The translations under genes were made by a program, and so were the position numbers. DNA of 64,000 nucleotides, taken from the NCBI GenBank assembly GCA_020725335.1, contig DYFF01000007.1, forward strand, positions 62,001 through 126,000, written 5' to 3'. Source of the stretch: Thermodesulfovibrio sp. (lineage in GTDB: Bacteria; Nitrospirota; Thermodesulfovibrionia; Thermodesulfovibrionales; Thermodesulfovibrionaceae). The notes beneath the pieces were generated by a model. The model was not told the origin of the DNA and ran no database searches. It was given only the letters and a program-made list of their open reading frames with translations. Numbering within the stretch: position 1 is the stretch's first letter; the number at the start of each line of letters is the position of its first letter. Below are positions 52,747-62,404 of the stretch, piece by piece.

Positions 52747-53609
52747 TAAATCTTAATCAGTAATGATAAGGAGACAAAAAGGAAAACTGTTAAGCTAATA
52801 TATCCATTCATATTAAAGAAGGCAATGTTAAGTTTTGAAAGATCATCAGTTTTTACAAGGGAATGTTCTCTTAAGAAGAGAAATGCAACAAATAGCATTC
52901 CTATCCAGTATAGTAAGTTAAGTTTAAATAACCACCCTGTAAATAATAAAAATATGAAAGCTATAAAGTGGAAAATTCTTGCAAAATAAATGGCCTTTTT
53001 TATTCCAAAAACTTTAGGGATTGAGTATATTCCAAATTTTTTATCAAATTCCACATCCCACAATGCATAAAGAGTATCGAAGCCTGCAAGCCAGAAAATA
53101 ACTGTTATTACCATTGGAATAATTTCCCAATTAAAAGTTCCTTTTATTGCAATCCATGCTCCAAGTGGTGCGAGAGCTAAGGCTAATCCAAGAAAGAAAT
53201 GGCATGTCCAAGTAAATCTTTTCGTATATGAATATATGAAAAGTATTAATATTGCTAAGGGAGAAAGTTTGAAGCAGAGAGGATTAAGCATCCAAGCAGA
53301 GTATACAAAAAATACAATACATATTAATGTAAATAAGATAGCTTCCCAAAGTTTTATTTTCCCAGATGGAATTTCTCTATTTGCTGTCCGAGGATTCAAG
53401 GCATCAATTTTCCTATCTATTATTCTGTTAAAACCAAAAGCAGAGGCTCTTGCAGTTACCATAGCAACAGTTATCCAAAAAATTTGTTTTATCTCGGGAA
53501 TACTACCTGCGGCAAGCATAGCAGCTGCAAAAGCAAAAGGTAAGGCAAAAACACTATGCTCAATCTTTATCATCTTAAGATATAATAATGCTTTGTTAAG
53601 TATTGCCAT
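52746..53609 (-). CDS. UbiA-family prenyltransferase (MqnP/UbiA-like)
   Basis: 287 residues, about eight membrane helices. The first prenyl-diphosphate motif reads NRIIDRKIDALNPRTANREIP, the second DTLYALWDVEFDKKFG (NDxxDxxxD-type positions). Such proteins attach a polyprenyl chain to an aromatic ring. In an anaerobe with respiratory chains the likely product is menaquinone, either by the MqnP step of the futalosine route or MenA/UbiA-like chemistry. No other quinone genes are nearby. On the minus strand a TATAAT box ends 8 bases before ATG 53609, with no ribosome binding site, so the mRNA may be nearly leaderless. Confidence 0.88.
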   Translation of the reverse strand: MAILNKALLYLKMIKIEHSVFALPFAFAAAMLAAGSIPEIKQIFWITVAMVTARASAFGFNRIIDRKIDALNPRTANREIPSGKIKLWEAILFTLICIVFFVYSAWMLNPLCFKLSPLAILILFIYSYTKRFTWTCHFFLGLALALAPLGAWIAIKGTFNWEIIPMVITVIFWLAGFDTLYALWDVEFDKKFGIYSIPKVFGIKKAIYFARIFHFIAFIFLLFTGWLFKLNLLYWIGMLFVAFLFLREHSLVKTDDLSKLNIAFFNMNGYISLTVFLFVSLSLLIKI

Positions 53610-53617
53610 AACAAAAT

Positions 53618-53681
53618 ATTATAACATCTTCTATTAATCAAAATTTGAATCTCATTTACTTTGCCTGACAAATGATATAAT
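53618..53681. promoter_or_regulatory. Back-to-back -10 boxes for the UbiA-like and MFS genes
   Basis: Minus strand TATAAT (53623-53618) lies 8 bases before ATG 53609; plus strand TATAAT (53676-53681) lies 6 bases before ATG 53688. Neither gene has a ribosome binding site. -35 elements are weak, so each call rests on the -10 box. Confidence 0.45.
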
Positions 53682-53687
53682 TATAGA

Positions 53688-54881
53688 ATGTCTCATCCCC
53701 TGAAAATTAAAGAATTTAGAGCTTATTGGATAGGTCAAATAATTTCTCTTAGTGGAACCTGGATGCAACATATAGCCCAGAATTGGCTTGTTTATATTCT
53801 AACAAAGTCTGCTCTATATCTCGGTTTAATATCCTTTTTATCATCTTTTCCTATGTTGATTTTTACTCTTTTTGCTGGAGTTTTTGCAGATAGATATTCA
53901 AGGAAAAAGATTTTAATTTTTACCCAGATTTTTTCACTATTCCCCGCGTTATTCCTTGGCATTATAATAAACATGAATATGGTTACCCTATGGCATGTTG
54001 CTGTAGCTTCCTTTGTTCTTGGTATAGCCTCAGCCTTTGATATGCCTGCAAGACAGGCATTTATCTCAGAACTTGTTCCAAAAGATATGATTACAAAAGC
54101 AATAGCAATGCAATCTATATCTTTCAATATTGCAAGGATTATCGGACCTTTCTTAGCTGGAATAGTTGTCACTAATTTAAACTTTCAAATGTGTTTTTAT
54201 TTAAATGCATTAAGTTTTATCCCTTTAATATTGATCTTGATAGCATTGTGTACAAAAAGTTGCTCAACTTCTGAAGTAAATGAATCTTTTAAAGATTTTT
54301 TTAAAGAAGGGTTTAATTTTCTATTGAATAATAAAAAAATTTTATATATCATTTTTGCTGTAGGAAGTTTCACAATTTTTGGAATTTCATTCATTCCTAT
54401 TTTGCCCATCATAGTAGATTCTATACTGCATTCTGGCATTGAGGGATTAGGAATGATTGTTTCGTCAGTAGGCTTTGGTTCTCTTGTAGCAGCAGGAATT
54501 ATTACTTTAAGAAAGGATATAGATGATAAGGAAGGGCATATATTTAAAGCTTCTATGATTATACCAATAGGAATTTTAGGAATAGCTTTCTCAAAAAACA
54601 TTTATATAACTATGGGGTTTGCTTTTCTTTTAGGATTTGGTTTTGTTAATTTTTTTGCTGTAAGTAACAGTTTCATTCAACATCAAACAGAGCAAAGACT
54701 TAGAGGAAGAATAATGAGTTTCTTTTCCTTTGTGTTTCTCGGTTTTACACCAATAGGTAATATTTTAGTTGGACTATTAGTAGAAGCTTTTGGAGTAAAA
54801 AACGTATTAATTGCTTATACTTTAATATGTTTTTTATCAGGATTATTTTTCCTTAAAATTTTATTTAAGCGGATTAGTTGA
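53688..54881 (+). CDS. MFS transporter (EntS-like exporter family)
   Basis: 397 residues, 12 membrane helices. The first helices carry FRAYWIGQIISLSGTWMQHIAQNWLVY by position 9-35, the FAGVFADRYSRKK motif A and the RQAFISELVPKDMITKAIAM stretch typical of the EntS/YbdA-like MFS subgroup. Substrates of these exporters include siderophores or drugs, but none can be assigned here. A monocistronic gene, divergent from the UbiA-like gene, with a TATAAT 6 bases before the ATG suggesting a leaderless mRNA. Confidence 0.88.
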   Translation: MSHPLKIKEFRAYWIGQIISLSGTWMQHIAQNWLVYILTKSALYLGLISFLSSFPMLIFTLFAGVFADRYSRKKILIFTQIFSLFPALFLGIIINMNMVTLWHVAVASFVLGIASAFDMPARQAFISELVPKDMITKAIAMQSISFNIARIIGPFLAGIVVTNLNFQMCFYLNALSFIPLILILIALCTKSCSTSEVNESFKDFFKEGFNFLLNNKKILYIIFAVGSFTIFGISFIPILPIIVDSILHSGIEGLGMIVSSVGFGSLVAAGIITLRKDIDDKEGHIFKASMIIPIGILGIAFSKNIYITMGFAFLLGFGFVNFFAVSNSFIQHQTEQRLRGRIMSFFSFVFLGFTPIGNILVGLLVEAFGVKNVLIAYTLICFLSGLFFLKILFKRIS

Positions 54882-54943
54882 TATTTAGTAATTATCAATG
54901 ATAAGCTAAAACTTTATGGGGCAAACAAAATAGTTTTTTATTC

Positions 54944-54973
54944 TTGACAAATTTTATGTTATCAAAGTAAATA
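54944..54973 (+). promoter_or_regulatory. Promoter before gcvH
   Basis: TTGACA (54944-54949) with a TAAATA (54968-54973) 18 bp away. AGGT is close to ATG 55004. A second TATAAT (54984-54989) has no -35 partner and is less likely. Confidence 0.5.
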
Positions 54974-55003
54974 TTGAGAATACTATAATTAAATGGAGGT
55001 AAG

Positions 55004-55393
55004 ATGAGTTTAGAAAATTACAGATTTCATAAGGAACATACTTGGGTAAAATTATCAGGTAAAAGTAAAAAGGTCAAGGTTGGAATTACAGATTACGCAC
55101 AGGAAGCCTTAGGTGACATAATTTATATTGAACTTCCAGAGGTTGAATCCCACATAGATGCAGACACTGAAATGGCTGAAATTGAGTCAACAAAAACTTC
55201 ATCACCTGTTATTGCACCTGTAACCGGTGTAATAGTTCAAATTAATGAGGAATTAATTGACCATCCAGAAATCATAAATGAAGACCCCTATGGTAAAGGT
55301 TGGATTGCAGTAATTGAAATGGACAACCCAGATGAGATTGATGATTTAATGGAACATGAAGAATATGAAAGTTATCTTGAAGAAGAGAGATAA
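55004..55393 (+). CDS. gcvH: Glycine cleavage system H protein
   Basis: 129 residues, normal GcvH length. The lipoyl-lysine hairpin reads EMAEIESTKTSSPVIAPVTG, with Lys as the modification site; GDIIYIELPEV and NEDPYGKGWIAVIEM are family-typical. It carries the aminomethyl arm between glycine decarboxylase, GcvT and dihydrolipoamide dehydrogenase, the last encoded by the next gene (1-base overlap). No gcvP or gcvT is adjacent. GcvH-like lipoyl proteins can also serve sulfur metabolism (sHdr systems); nothing here decides this. GGAGG precedes ATG 55004. Confidence 0.93.
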   Translation: MSLENYRFHKEHTWVKLSGKSKKVKVGITDYAQEALGDIIYIELPEVESHIDADTEMAEIESTKTSSPVIAPVTGVIVQINEELIDHPEIINEDPYGKGWIAVIEMDNPDEIDDLMEHEEYESYLEEER

Positions 55394-56763
55394 TGAAAGT
55401 TACTGTCATTGGAGGGGGTCCTGCAGGATATGTAGCTGCTCTTACAGCAAAGAGAGGCGGTGCAGAAGTAACTTTAATTGAAAAAGACGAACTTGGAGGA
55501 ACTTGCCTAAATAGAGGCTGTATTCCTACTAAAACAATTATCTATTCCCTTGAACTTTTAGACAAAATAAGACTTCAAAAATATAATAATCATGAAAATA
55601 TCTTTAATGTTATTATTGATTTGCCTACCCTCATGGAGCGAAAAGACAAGGTTGTAGAGACTCAACGTAAAGGGCTCAGTACGCTTTTAAAAGAGTCAGG
55701 AATTAAAATCATTAATGATGAAGCAGAATTATTAAATCCGAAGACGTTAATATTAAAAAAAACTAAAGAAAAAATTCAGTCAGATAAAATAATTATTGCT
55801 ACAGGTTCAAGACCTGCAGAACTTCCTATGCTAAGATTTGATGGTAAATTCATTTTATCAAGTGATGATCTTTGGAACATGAAGGAAATCCCTAAATCAA
55901 TAACAATAATTGGGGCAGGAGCGATAGGATGTGAGTTTGCTTGGATTTTTAGTCTTTTGGGAAGCAAAGTAACCCTAATAGAATTAATGTCAAGAGTTTT
56001 GCCAATGGAAGATGAGGAAATTTCAAAGGCATTGGAAAGATTGTTTAAGAAAAGAAAAATAGACTTTTATACAGATGTCAAAATAGATGAGTTAAAGAAA
56101 TCTGAAGATATGATAGAGATAACTCTTTCTAATGGAAAGAAGATTAGCTCAAATATAGTCCTTGTATCTGTTGGTAGATCTTTTAATACAGATTTCCTAA
56201 AAAATAATGAATTTAGGCTTGGTAGTAAAGGAGAAATTATAGTAGATGAGAAGCTGCAAACAAATATTGAAGATGTTTATGCGGTAGGAGATGTAAATGG
56301 AAAGTGGCTTCTTGCTCATGTGGCATATAAAGAAGGAGAAATTGCAGCTAAAAATGCTTTGGGTGAAAACTTAGAAATGGATTATAGCGTAATTCCTTCC
56401 ACAATTTTTACTGTCTCAGAAGTTGCCTCAGTAGGCCTTAAAGAGAATGAGGTTCGACAAAGAGAAATAAAATTTAAAAAAGGGATATTCCCTTTCAGAG
56501 CAATTGGTAAAGCTCATGCAATAGGAGAGATTGACGGATTTGTTAAGGTTATTACCGATGCTGATACAGATGTACTGCTTGGCGCACACATAATTGGACC
56601 TAAGGCTTCTGAGATAATTCATGAGCTTGCACTTGCGGTAAAATTAAAAGCAAAAGCGAAGGAAGTAAAAGAGCTTATTCATTCTCATCCAACTCTTTCT
56701 GAATGCATTGCAGAAGCGGTAGCTGATATTCATGACGAGGCAATTCATAAGATAGCAAAATAA
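55393..56763 (+). CDS. lpdA: Dihydrolipoamide dehydrogenase
   Basis: 456 residues. FAD-binding GGGPAGYVAALTAKRGG, redox-active disulfide GGTCLNRGCIPTK, NAD-binding GAGAIGCEFAW, and C-terminal His-Glu pair in ELIHSHPTLSE. It reoxidises dihydrolipoamide on the H protein, using NAD. It shares one base with gcvH and is followed by a DUF401 gene 3 bases on. The cluster gcvH-lpd without GcvP/T suggests these are elsewhere in the genome. The enzyme family also includes mercuric and CoA-disulfide reductases, but the disulfide motif and the HxxxxE end favour Lpd. Confidence 0.95.
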   Translation: MKVTVIGGGPAGYVAALTAKRGGAEVTLIEKDELGGTCLNRGCIPTKTIIYSLELLDKIRLQKYNNHENIFNVIIDLPTLMERKDKVVETQRKGLSTLLKESGIKIINDEAELLNPKTLILKKTKEKIQSDKIIIATGSRPAELPMLRFDGKFILSSDDLWNMKEIPKSITIIGAGAIGCEFAWIFSLLGSKVTLIELMSRVLPMEDEEISKALERLFKKRKIDFYTDVKIDELKKSEDMIEITLSNGKKISSNIVLVSVGRSFNTDFLKNNEFRLGSKGEIIVDEKLQTNIEDVYAVGDVNGKWLLAHVAYKEGEIAAKNALGENLEMDYSVIPSTIFTVSEVASVGLKENEVRQREIKFKKGIFPFRAIGKAHAIGEIDGFVKVITDADTDVLLGAHIIGPKASEIIHELALAVKLKAKAKEVKELIHSHPTLSECIAEAVADIHDEAIHKIAK

Positions 56764-56766
56764 AAG

Positions 56767-57966
56767 ATGGTTGATATTATTAAAGTTATCTCAATATTCA
56801 TTTTTATTCTTTTTTTACTCCGCAAAAAAATAAACATTGGATATGCACTTCTTGCTGGTTCTTTGCCTTTTCTTATATTGTATCCAGTAGACTTTAATAA
56901 AATTCCATTAACAATATTTAAAGGGTTGACTGCTCATGCTTCTTTAAATTTACTTCTTTCTCTTACTTTAATTAAGTCATTTGAGTATTCATTAAGACAA
57001 ACAGGACTTATGCAGAAAATGACAGATGTTTCACAAAGATTTGTAAGTAATAAAAAATTATCTATCATATCAATGCCACTCATAATTGGAATGTTACCAT
57101 CCTTAGGAGGTGCCTATCTTTCCGCACCCATGGTTGATTCAGCAACAAAGAATACGACCATTTCAAAAGAAGAAAAGGCTTTCATAAACTATTGGTATAG
57201 ACATCCTTGGGAGCTTATTTTACCTCTTTATCCAGGAATTGTTCTTGCTTCAGCGTTGTCCGGGATTTCTATCAGGGATTTAATTATTCTTAATCTCCCT
57301 GTAGCTCTTGTCTTTTTTATAGTAGGCTTTTTTCTTAGTATGAAAAATCTAAGGGGAGAAAATGGTAAAGTTTTAAAGAAGGATATTTCTAAGAAAATTT
57401 ATAGTTTTATTCCTATTTTATTCGTTCTTTTACCAGTTATATTATTTCATATAGACCTATCTATTTCCTTGTTCGTGAACATTTTATTTTTATGTCTATG
57501 GCATAGGATGAGCATTAAAAAGTCTTTTGAAATAATCAAATACGGATTTACCCTTGATGTAATAGTTCTTGTTTTTGGAGTTATTATTTTTAAAGAGATG
57601 CTTCAGTTTTCTGGAGCTGTTGAAGGTGTTGCTAAAGCAATAACTAATTCAGAAATTCCCTATCTCTTTGTATTTATATTGCTTCCATTTTTTATTGGAC
57701 TTATTACAGGTATAAGCGTTGGTTTTGTAGGAAGCACTTTTCCTCTTCTTATTTATCTTAAGGCTCCTATTCCTTATGAGATATCTCTTGCCTTTGTATC
57801 CGGGTATGTAGGAGTCCTTCTGTCTCCGCTACATCTGTGTTTGATTTTAACAAAGGATTATTTTAAAGCTGATATGATGGGTATATATCGAAAAATTATA
57901 CCAGCCACTTTGATTATTTTTCTTTTTACATTGATAGAATTTGTTGTTTTAAGATATTATATTTAA
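56767..57966 (+). CDS. DUF401-family membrane protein
   Basis: 399 residues with about ten membrane helices. Recognisable conserved blocks are MPLIIGMLPSLGGAYLSAPM, INYWYRHPWELILPLYPG and SPLHLCLILTKDYFKAD. These fit the DUF401 family of integral membrane proteins, which are related to permease superfamilies of uncertain substrate. The function is not established. It is 3 bases after lpd and 27 before enolase, all on one strand, so it may be cotranscribed with either. An AAGATGG start context has no clear ribosome binding site, so coupling to lpd is likely. Confidence 0.75.
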   Translation: MVDIIKVISIFIFILFLLRKKINIGYALLAGSLPFLILYPVDFNKIPLTIFKGLTAHASLNLLLSLTLIKSFEYSLRQTGLMQKMTDVSQRFVSNKKLSIISMPLIIGMLPSLGGAYLSAPMVDSATKNTTISKEEKAFINYWYRHPWELILPLYPGIVLASALSGISIRDLIILNLPVALVFFIVGFFLSMKNLRGENGKVLKKDISKKIYSFIPILFVLLPVILFHIDLSISLFVNILFLCLWHRMSIKKSFEIIKYGFTLDVIVLVFGVIIFKEMLQFSGAVEGVAKAITNSEIPYLFVFILLPFFIGLITGISVGFVGSTFPLLIYLKAPIPYEISLAFVSGYVGVLLSPLHLCLILTKDYFKADMMGIYRKIIPATLIIFLFTLIEFVVLRYYI

Positions 57967-57993
57967 ATTTTAATTAAAAGGGGGTTTTTAGCA

Positions 57994-59274
57994 ATGGGAG
58001 AAATTATTGATATAATTGCAAGAGAAGTGCTTGATTCCCGTGGTAATCCAACAATTCAGGTTGAGGTTATCCTTGACTCTGGCGTTATAGGAATGGCAAC
58101 AGTTCCTTCAGGTGCATCTACTGGGACTAAAGAGGCATTGGAGTTAAGAGATGGAGACAGGAAGCGATATATGGGGAAAGGCGTCCTTAAAGCTGTAGAA
58201 AATGTAATGAATGAGATAGCTCCTAATATTGTAGGCATGGAGTCAAGCGATCAGGAAGGTATAGATAAATTTATGATAGAACTTGACGGAACTGAAAACA
58301 AGAGTAAACTTGGTGCTAATGCGATACTTGCTGTTTCTATGGCTATATGTAAAGCTTCTGCTGAAGATTGTGGACTTCCTCTTTACAGATATATAGGTGG
58401 AACTCATGCAAAAGTTTTACCAGTTCCTATGATGAATATAATTAATGGCGGTGTTCATGCAGACAATAATCTTGATATACAGGAATTTATGATTGTTCCT
58501 GCTGGATTTAGTTGCTTTTCCGAAGCCTTAAGAGCATCAGTTGAGGTTTTTCATAACTTAAAAGGTTTATTAAAGAAAAAGGGTCTTAATACTTCTGTAG
58601 GTGATGAAGGCGGTTTTGCGCCACTCCTTGAAAACAATGAAGAAGCAATAAAGCTTATCTTAGACGCAATAAAGAAAGCAGGATATAAAGCGGGTAAAGA
58701 TATTTATATTGCTCTTGATGCAGCAGCATCTGAATTTTACAATGAAGGAGTTTATTCTATAGACGGCAAAAAATTAAGCTCTAAAGAGATAGTTAAATAC
58801 TATGAATCTCTTGTTGAAAAATATCCAGTTATATCCATTGAAGATGGCATGAGCGAAGCAGACTGGAAAGGCTGGGAGTTGATTACTGAAAAATTAGGTA
58901 AAAAAATTCAACTTGTTGCAGATGATCTTGTTGTGACTAATCCAAAAATAATTAAAGAAGCAATGAATCGCTCAATTGCTAATTCCGTATTGATAAAATT
59001 AAATCAGATTGGCACTGTTTCAGAGACGCTTGAAGCTATAGAGCTTGCCAAAAACAATAAATACACTGCAGTAATATCTCATCGCTCAGGAGAGACAGAA
59101 GACACAATGATAGCAGACCTTGCTGTAGCTTGTAATACAGGCTTTATTAAAACTGGTTCGCTTTCAAGAGGTGAGAGAGTTGCAAAATATAATAGACTTC
59201 TTCATATTGAGGAAGAACTTGACGATGTAGCTACATACAAAGGAATATCAGCCTTTTATAATATTGGCATGTAA
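57994..59274 (+). CDS. eno: Enolase
   Basis: 426 residues, full length. Catalyses 2-phosphoglycerate to phosphoenolpyruvate in the cytoplasm. Motifs: [43 protein letters not shown], metal ligands within [10 protein letters not shown] and [32 protein letters not shown] and [18 protein letters not shown] lies before ATG 57994 with a short spacing. Followed 2 bases later by an FtsB-like gene, a pairing (eno-ftsB) seen in many bacteria. Confidence 0.98.
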   Translation: MGEIIDIIAREVLDSRGNPTIQVEVILDSGVIGMATVPSGASTGTKEALELRDGDRKRYMGKGVLKAVENVMNEIAPNIVGMESSDQEGIDKFMIELDGTENKSKLGANAILAVSMAICKASAEDCGLPLYRYIGGTHAKVLPVPMMNIINGGVHADNNLDIQEFMIVPAGFSCFSEALRASVEVFHNLKGLLKKKGLNTSVGDEGGFAPLLENNEEAIKLILDAIKKAGYKAGKDIYIALDAAASEFYNEGVYSIDGKKLSSKEIVKYYESLVEKYPVISIEDGMSEADWKGWELITEKLGKKIQLVADDLVVTNPKIIKEAMNRSIANSVLIKLNQIGTVSETLEAIELAKNNKYTAVISHRSGETEDTMIADLAVACNTGFIKTGSLSRGERVAKYNRLLHIEEELDDVATYKGISAFYNIGM

Positions 59275-59276
59275 TT

Positions 59277-59606
59277 ATGGTTAGATATGCTTTAAAAGAG
59301 CAGCTGCGAAAAGAACAAAGTAAAAGAATAAAAATATTTATTCTTTTGCTTGTTTCAACATTAATAGCTTTACTGTACAGTTTTTTATTTGGCAATATGG
59401 GCTACGTTAAATACAGAGAACTTAAAAGAAATGAAGAAAGACTTTTAACAGAGATAAATCAAATAGCACAGAATAATAATTCTTTAAAACAAGAAATCGA
59501 TTTATTAAAAAAAGATCAAGTATATTTGGAAAAATATGCCAGAGAAAAATTTGGGCTTGTAAAGCCAGGAGAAATGATTTTTCAATTTAAAAATGACGAG
59601 AAATGA
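59277..59606 (+). CDS. FtsB/DivIC-family septum formation initiator
   Basis: 109 residues. One membrane helix (about 20-40) is followed by a coiled coil (ERLLTEINQIAQNNNSLKQEIDLLKKDQ by position 58-85) and the conserved end YLEKYAREKFGLVKPGEMIF. FtsB/DivIC proteins link early and late cell division proteins in the divisome. Its position after eno is commonly conserved. It overlaps the GH57 gene by 4 bases. FtsB and DivIC are not distinguished here; the length and single coiled coil fit FtsB. Confidence 0.88.
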   Translation: MVRYALKEQLRKEQSKRIKIFILLLVSTLIALLYSFLFGNMGYVKYRELKRNEERLLTEINQIAQNNNSLKQEIDLLKKDQVYLEKYAREKFGLVKPGEMIFQFKNDEK

Positions 59607-61735
59607 GTATTAAAATAGCAATTCTCTGGCATATGCATCAGCCTTATTATTACGATCCTTTAAGAAAGAAGTTCATGCTTCCATGGGTTCGTCTTCATGC
59701 TACAAAAGACTATCTTGACATGCTTTTGATATTAAAAAAATTTCCTGAAGTGAAAGTTACTTTCAATGTTGTTCCATCCCTTTTAAAACAAATAATTGAA
59801 TATGAGAGAGGTGCCACAGACATTTTTTTTGAATACAGCCTTATCCCTGCAGAGGATTTAAATTTAGAGCAGATAACTTTTATTATTGAAAATTTTTTTC
59901 TTGCAAACTGGGATACTATGGTCACACAATTTCCAAGATATATAGAGTTACTTGAAAAGAGAGGCAGAAGCTATGGCGATTTAGAGAAAATATTAAAGAA
60001 ATTTAATCATCAGGACATAAGAGACCTTCAAGTACTTTTCAATCTTGTATGGATAGACCCCCTTCATAGAAAAGAGGATAAGTTTTTAAATGAAATTCAA
60101 AAAAAAGGAAGAAATTTTACAGAAGAAGAAAAAAATTTTGTTCTTGATAAGCATTTGGAAATTTTAAGAAAGATAATACCTACCTACAGAGAAATGGCAA
60201 AATCAGGGCAGATAGAATTATCAGTAACACCCTTTTATCATCCAATCCTGCCCTTAATCTACGATAATTATAAAGCAAAGGAATGCATGCCTTGGGTTAT
60301 TCTTCCTGAAAATAATTTCAGAGCTCCAGAGGATGCAGAAACTCAAATTATAAAAGCAATAAAATTTTTTGAAGAAACTTTTGGATTTAAACCAAAAGGC
60401 ATGTGGCCATCTGAAGGCTCTGTGAGTGAGGAGATTTTAAGATTAATTAAAGCAAACGAAATAAATTGGATTGCAACAGATGAGGAAATATTAGGTAAAT
60501 CTCTGGGTATTAATCTAAGACAAGGTGATAAGCTTATCTCTTCTGAAATTTTATATCAACCTTATAATTTTGAGGGATTAAATATCTTTTTTAGAGATAG
60601 AATATTGTCAGATTTAATAGGTTTTGTTTATTCAAGCTGGAGTAGTGAAAAAGCTGTAGACGACTTCATTAATCGGATTAAAAATTTTCCTGATAACTCA
60701 TTAATTTCTGTGATTCTTGATGGCGAAAATGCATGGGAGTATTATAAAAACGATGGTTTCGATTTTTTAAATAATCTTTATCAAAGATTACAGTTAGAAA
60801 AACAAATAGAAACAGTTACTTTTTCAGAGTATCTTTTATTAAAACCTGAGACTAATTCATTAAAGAAGATTTTTCCAGGCTCATGGATAAATGCTAATTT
60901 TTCAATATGGATAGGACATGAAGAGGATAATCTTTCATGGGATTACTTATACAAAGTTAGACAGGATTTACTCAATTTTCAAAGAGAAAATCCTAATTTA
61001 GACCTATCTGAAGCTTGGGAAGAAATATATATTTCAGAAGGAAGCGATTGGAACTGGTGGTATGGAGATGAACATTATACAGAAACCAAAGATGTATTTG
61101 ACGAAATATATCGTCATCATCTTATAAATGTTTACAACAAAATTAACAAAGAACCTCCGGCCTTTTTGTATGTTCCTATTAGTAAAAAAATGAAACAGAT
61201 TAAGCCAGATATTGAACCTAAGGGATTTATTTATCCCAAAATAGACGGAAGAGTAACTGGATATTTTGAATGGTTGGAAGCTGGTAAGTTTGTGCTTAAA
61301 CGAATAGGTGGTAGCATGCATAAATCTGAGGGAGTTTTATCTGAACTCTATTTTGGTTTTAATAAAAAGTATCTATATATTAGGCTTGACCCTTCATGTT
61401 CGTTAAAGGATTTTAGAGAATTAAAATTTCATATTCATATTATCGAGCCTAAGAAAATAAAAATAACCTGGAATGCAAGCGATCAAGAATTAGCATACAT
61501 ATATAAAGAAGAGGATAATCTGTGGATAAAATCAGGAGAGATTGAAAATATCGCTGTAGATTTAATTTTCGAAATAGAAATACCTTTAGAAATGATAGAG
61601 GTTAAGCAAGAACAAGAGGTTTGTTTTTTCATTGAGGTTTTGAAGAATAATCATTCTATAGATAGAGCACCTTCTGTGGGCTTTGTAAAAATAAATATAC
61701 CTAATCCTGAATTTGATAAACTAATGTGGCTGTAA
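59603..61735 (+). CDS. Glycoside hydrolase family 57 protein
   Basis: 710 residues. The N-terminal catalytic domain (about 1-430) begins with AILWHMHQPYYYD, the HQP motif of GH57 conserved region 1; the nucleophile region is GMWPSEGSVSEEI and the acid/base region ILDGENAWEYY. The C-terminal part (about 480-710) is beta-rich and likely carbohydrate-binding. GH57 enzymes act on alpha-glucans (amylase, branching or pullulan-type), often in thermophiles. No signal peptide is visible, so it is probably intracellular and involved in glycogen turnover. Exact specificity cannot be read off. Confidence 0.93.
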   Translation: MSIKIAILWHMHQPYYYDPLRKKFMLPWVRLHATKDYLDMLLILKKFPEVKVTFNVVPSLLKQIIEYERGATDIFFEYSLIPAEDLNLEQITFIIENFFLANWDTMVTQFPRYIELLEKRGRSYGDLEKILKKFNHQDIRDLQVLFNLVWIDPLHRKEDKFLNEIQKKGRNFTEEEKNFVLDKHLEILRKIIPTYREMAKSGQIELSVTPFYHPILPLIYDNYKAKECMPWVILPENNFRAPEDAETQIIKAIKFFEETFGFKPKGMWPSEGSVSEEILRLIKANEINWIATDEEILGKSLGINLRQGDKLISSEILYQPYNFEGLNIFFRDRILSDLIGFVYSSWSSEKAVDDFINRIKNFPDNSLISVILDGENAWEYYKNDGFDFLNNLYQRLQLEKQIETVTFSEYLLLKPETNSLKKIFPGSWINANFSIWIGHEEDNLSWDYLYKVRQDLLNFQRENPNLDLSEAWEEIYISEGSDWNWWYGDEHYTETKDVFDEIYRHHLINVYNKINKEPPAFLYVPISKKMKQIKPDIEPKGFIYPKIDGRVTGYFEWLEAGKFVLKRIGGSMHKSEGVLSELYFGFNKKYLYIRLDPSCSLKDFRELKFHIHIIEPKKIKITWNASDQELAYIYKEEDNLWIKSGEIENIAVDLIFEIEIPLEMIEVKQEQEVCFFIEVLKNNHSIDRAPSVGFVKINIPNPEFDKLMWL

Positions 61736-61753
61736 GCCTTATAAGTATTAATT

Positions 61754-62404
61754 TTATTTTTTCACTCTTAATTCAAAATTTTTCTCAAAAATAACGTTTG
61801 AAATAGTGGTGTTAGTGAAGTCTGTAGCAATAAGATAGCAATGGATGAATTCTACATTTATAAGATTTGCTTCTATAAATTTAGCTCCTGATAATTCAGA
61901 TTTGAAAAAACTTCCTTCTTCTATATAGGCTTTGGAAAAGTCTGTTCCTGTAAAAGTTGCCTGTTTAAGATTTACCTTTTTCATCTTTGTATTTTTGAAA
62001 TTCGCAAGAGATGATTCAGACATTTGAAGATTTACATCTTCCATTAAAGCATATTGAAAATTACATGCCGTAAGTTTTGCATTAAGAAGATTTACATTAT
62101 TCATTTTTGCATTACTAAGGTCTGCACCTGGAAGAAAAGAAAAATTAAAATCTGTGTCTGTAAGAATAGCACTTTTGAATGAAGCTCCTGTAAGATTAGC
62201 ACTGTCTATTTTACATCCTGTAAGATCTGCTTCATCAAATATACATAAAGCTAAGTTAGACTTACTAAGATCAGCATTTTTTAATATGCATCTACTAAAA
62301 TTTACTCCAACAAGGTCAAGCTCAGAAAGCCTTATACCTGTTAAGTCTAAACCTGATAAATCTGGATTTTTTTCAATTCTTATTAATAACTCATTTTTTG
62401 TCAC
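61754..62404 (-). CDS. Pentapeptide-repeat protein
   Basis: 216 residues. From about residue 18 to 205 the sequence is a run of A(D/N)LXX-type pentapeptides (ADLSKSNLALC, ADLTGCKIDSANLTGASFKS by position), forming a right-handed four-sided beta helix. The first 20 residues (RIEKNPDLSGLDLTG) cap it. There is no signal peptide or membrane helix. Function unknown; some relatives mimic DNA and protect gyrase, others are scaffolds. Its 5' end overlaps the fdhD 3' end by 14 bases, so it is probably cotranscribed. Cysteines are scattered, not in a motif. Confidence 0.88.
   Translation of the reverse strand: MTKNELLIRIEKNPDLSGLDLTGIRLSELDLVGVNFSRCILKNADLSKSNLALCIFDEADLTGCKIDSANLTGASFKSAILTDTDFNFSFLPGADLSNAKMNNVNLLNAKLTACNFQYALMEDVNLQMSESSLANFKNTKMKKVNLKQATFTGTDFSKAYIEEGSFFKSELSGAKFIEANLINVEFIHCYLIATDFTNTTISNVIFEKNFELRVKK

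Noticed and set aside
54984-54989. TATAAT 14 bases before gcvH as another leaderless-type promoter
   Set aside because: A good ribosome binding site (GGAGG) and a better -35/-10 pair lie around it, and there is no -35 at the right distance.
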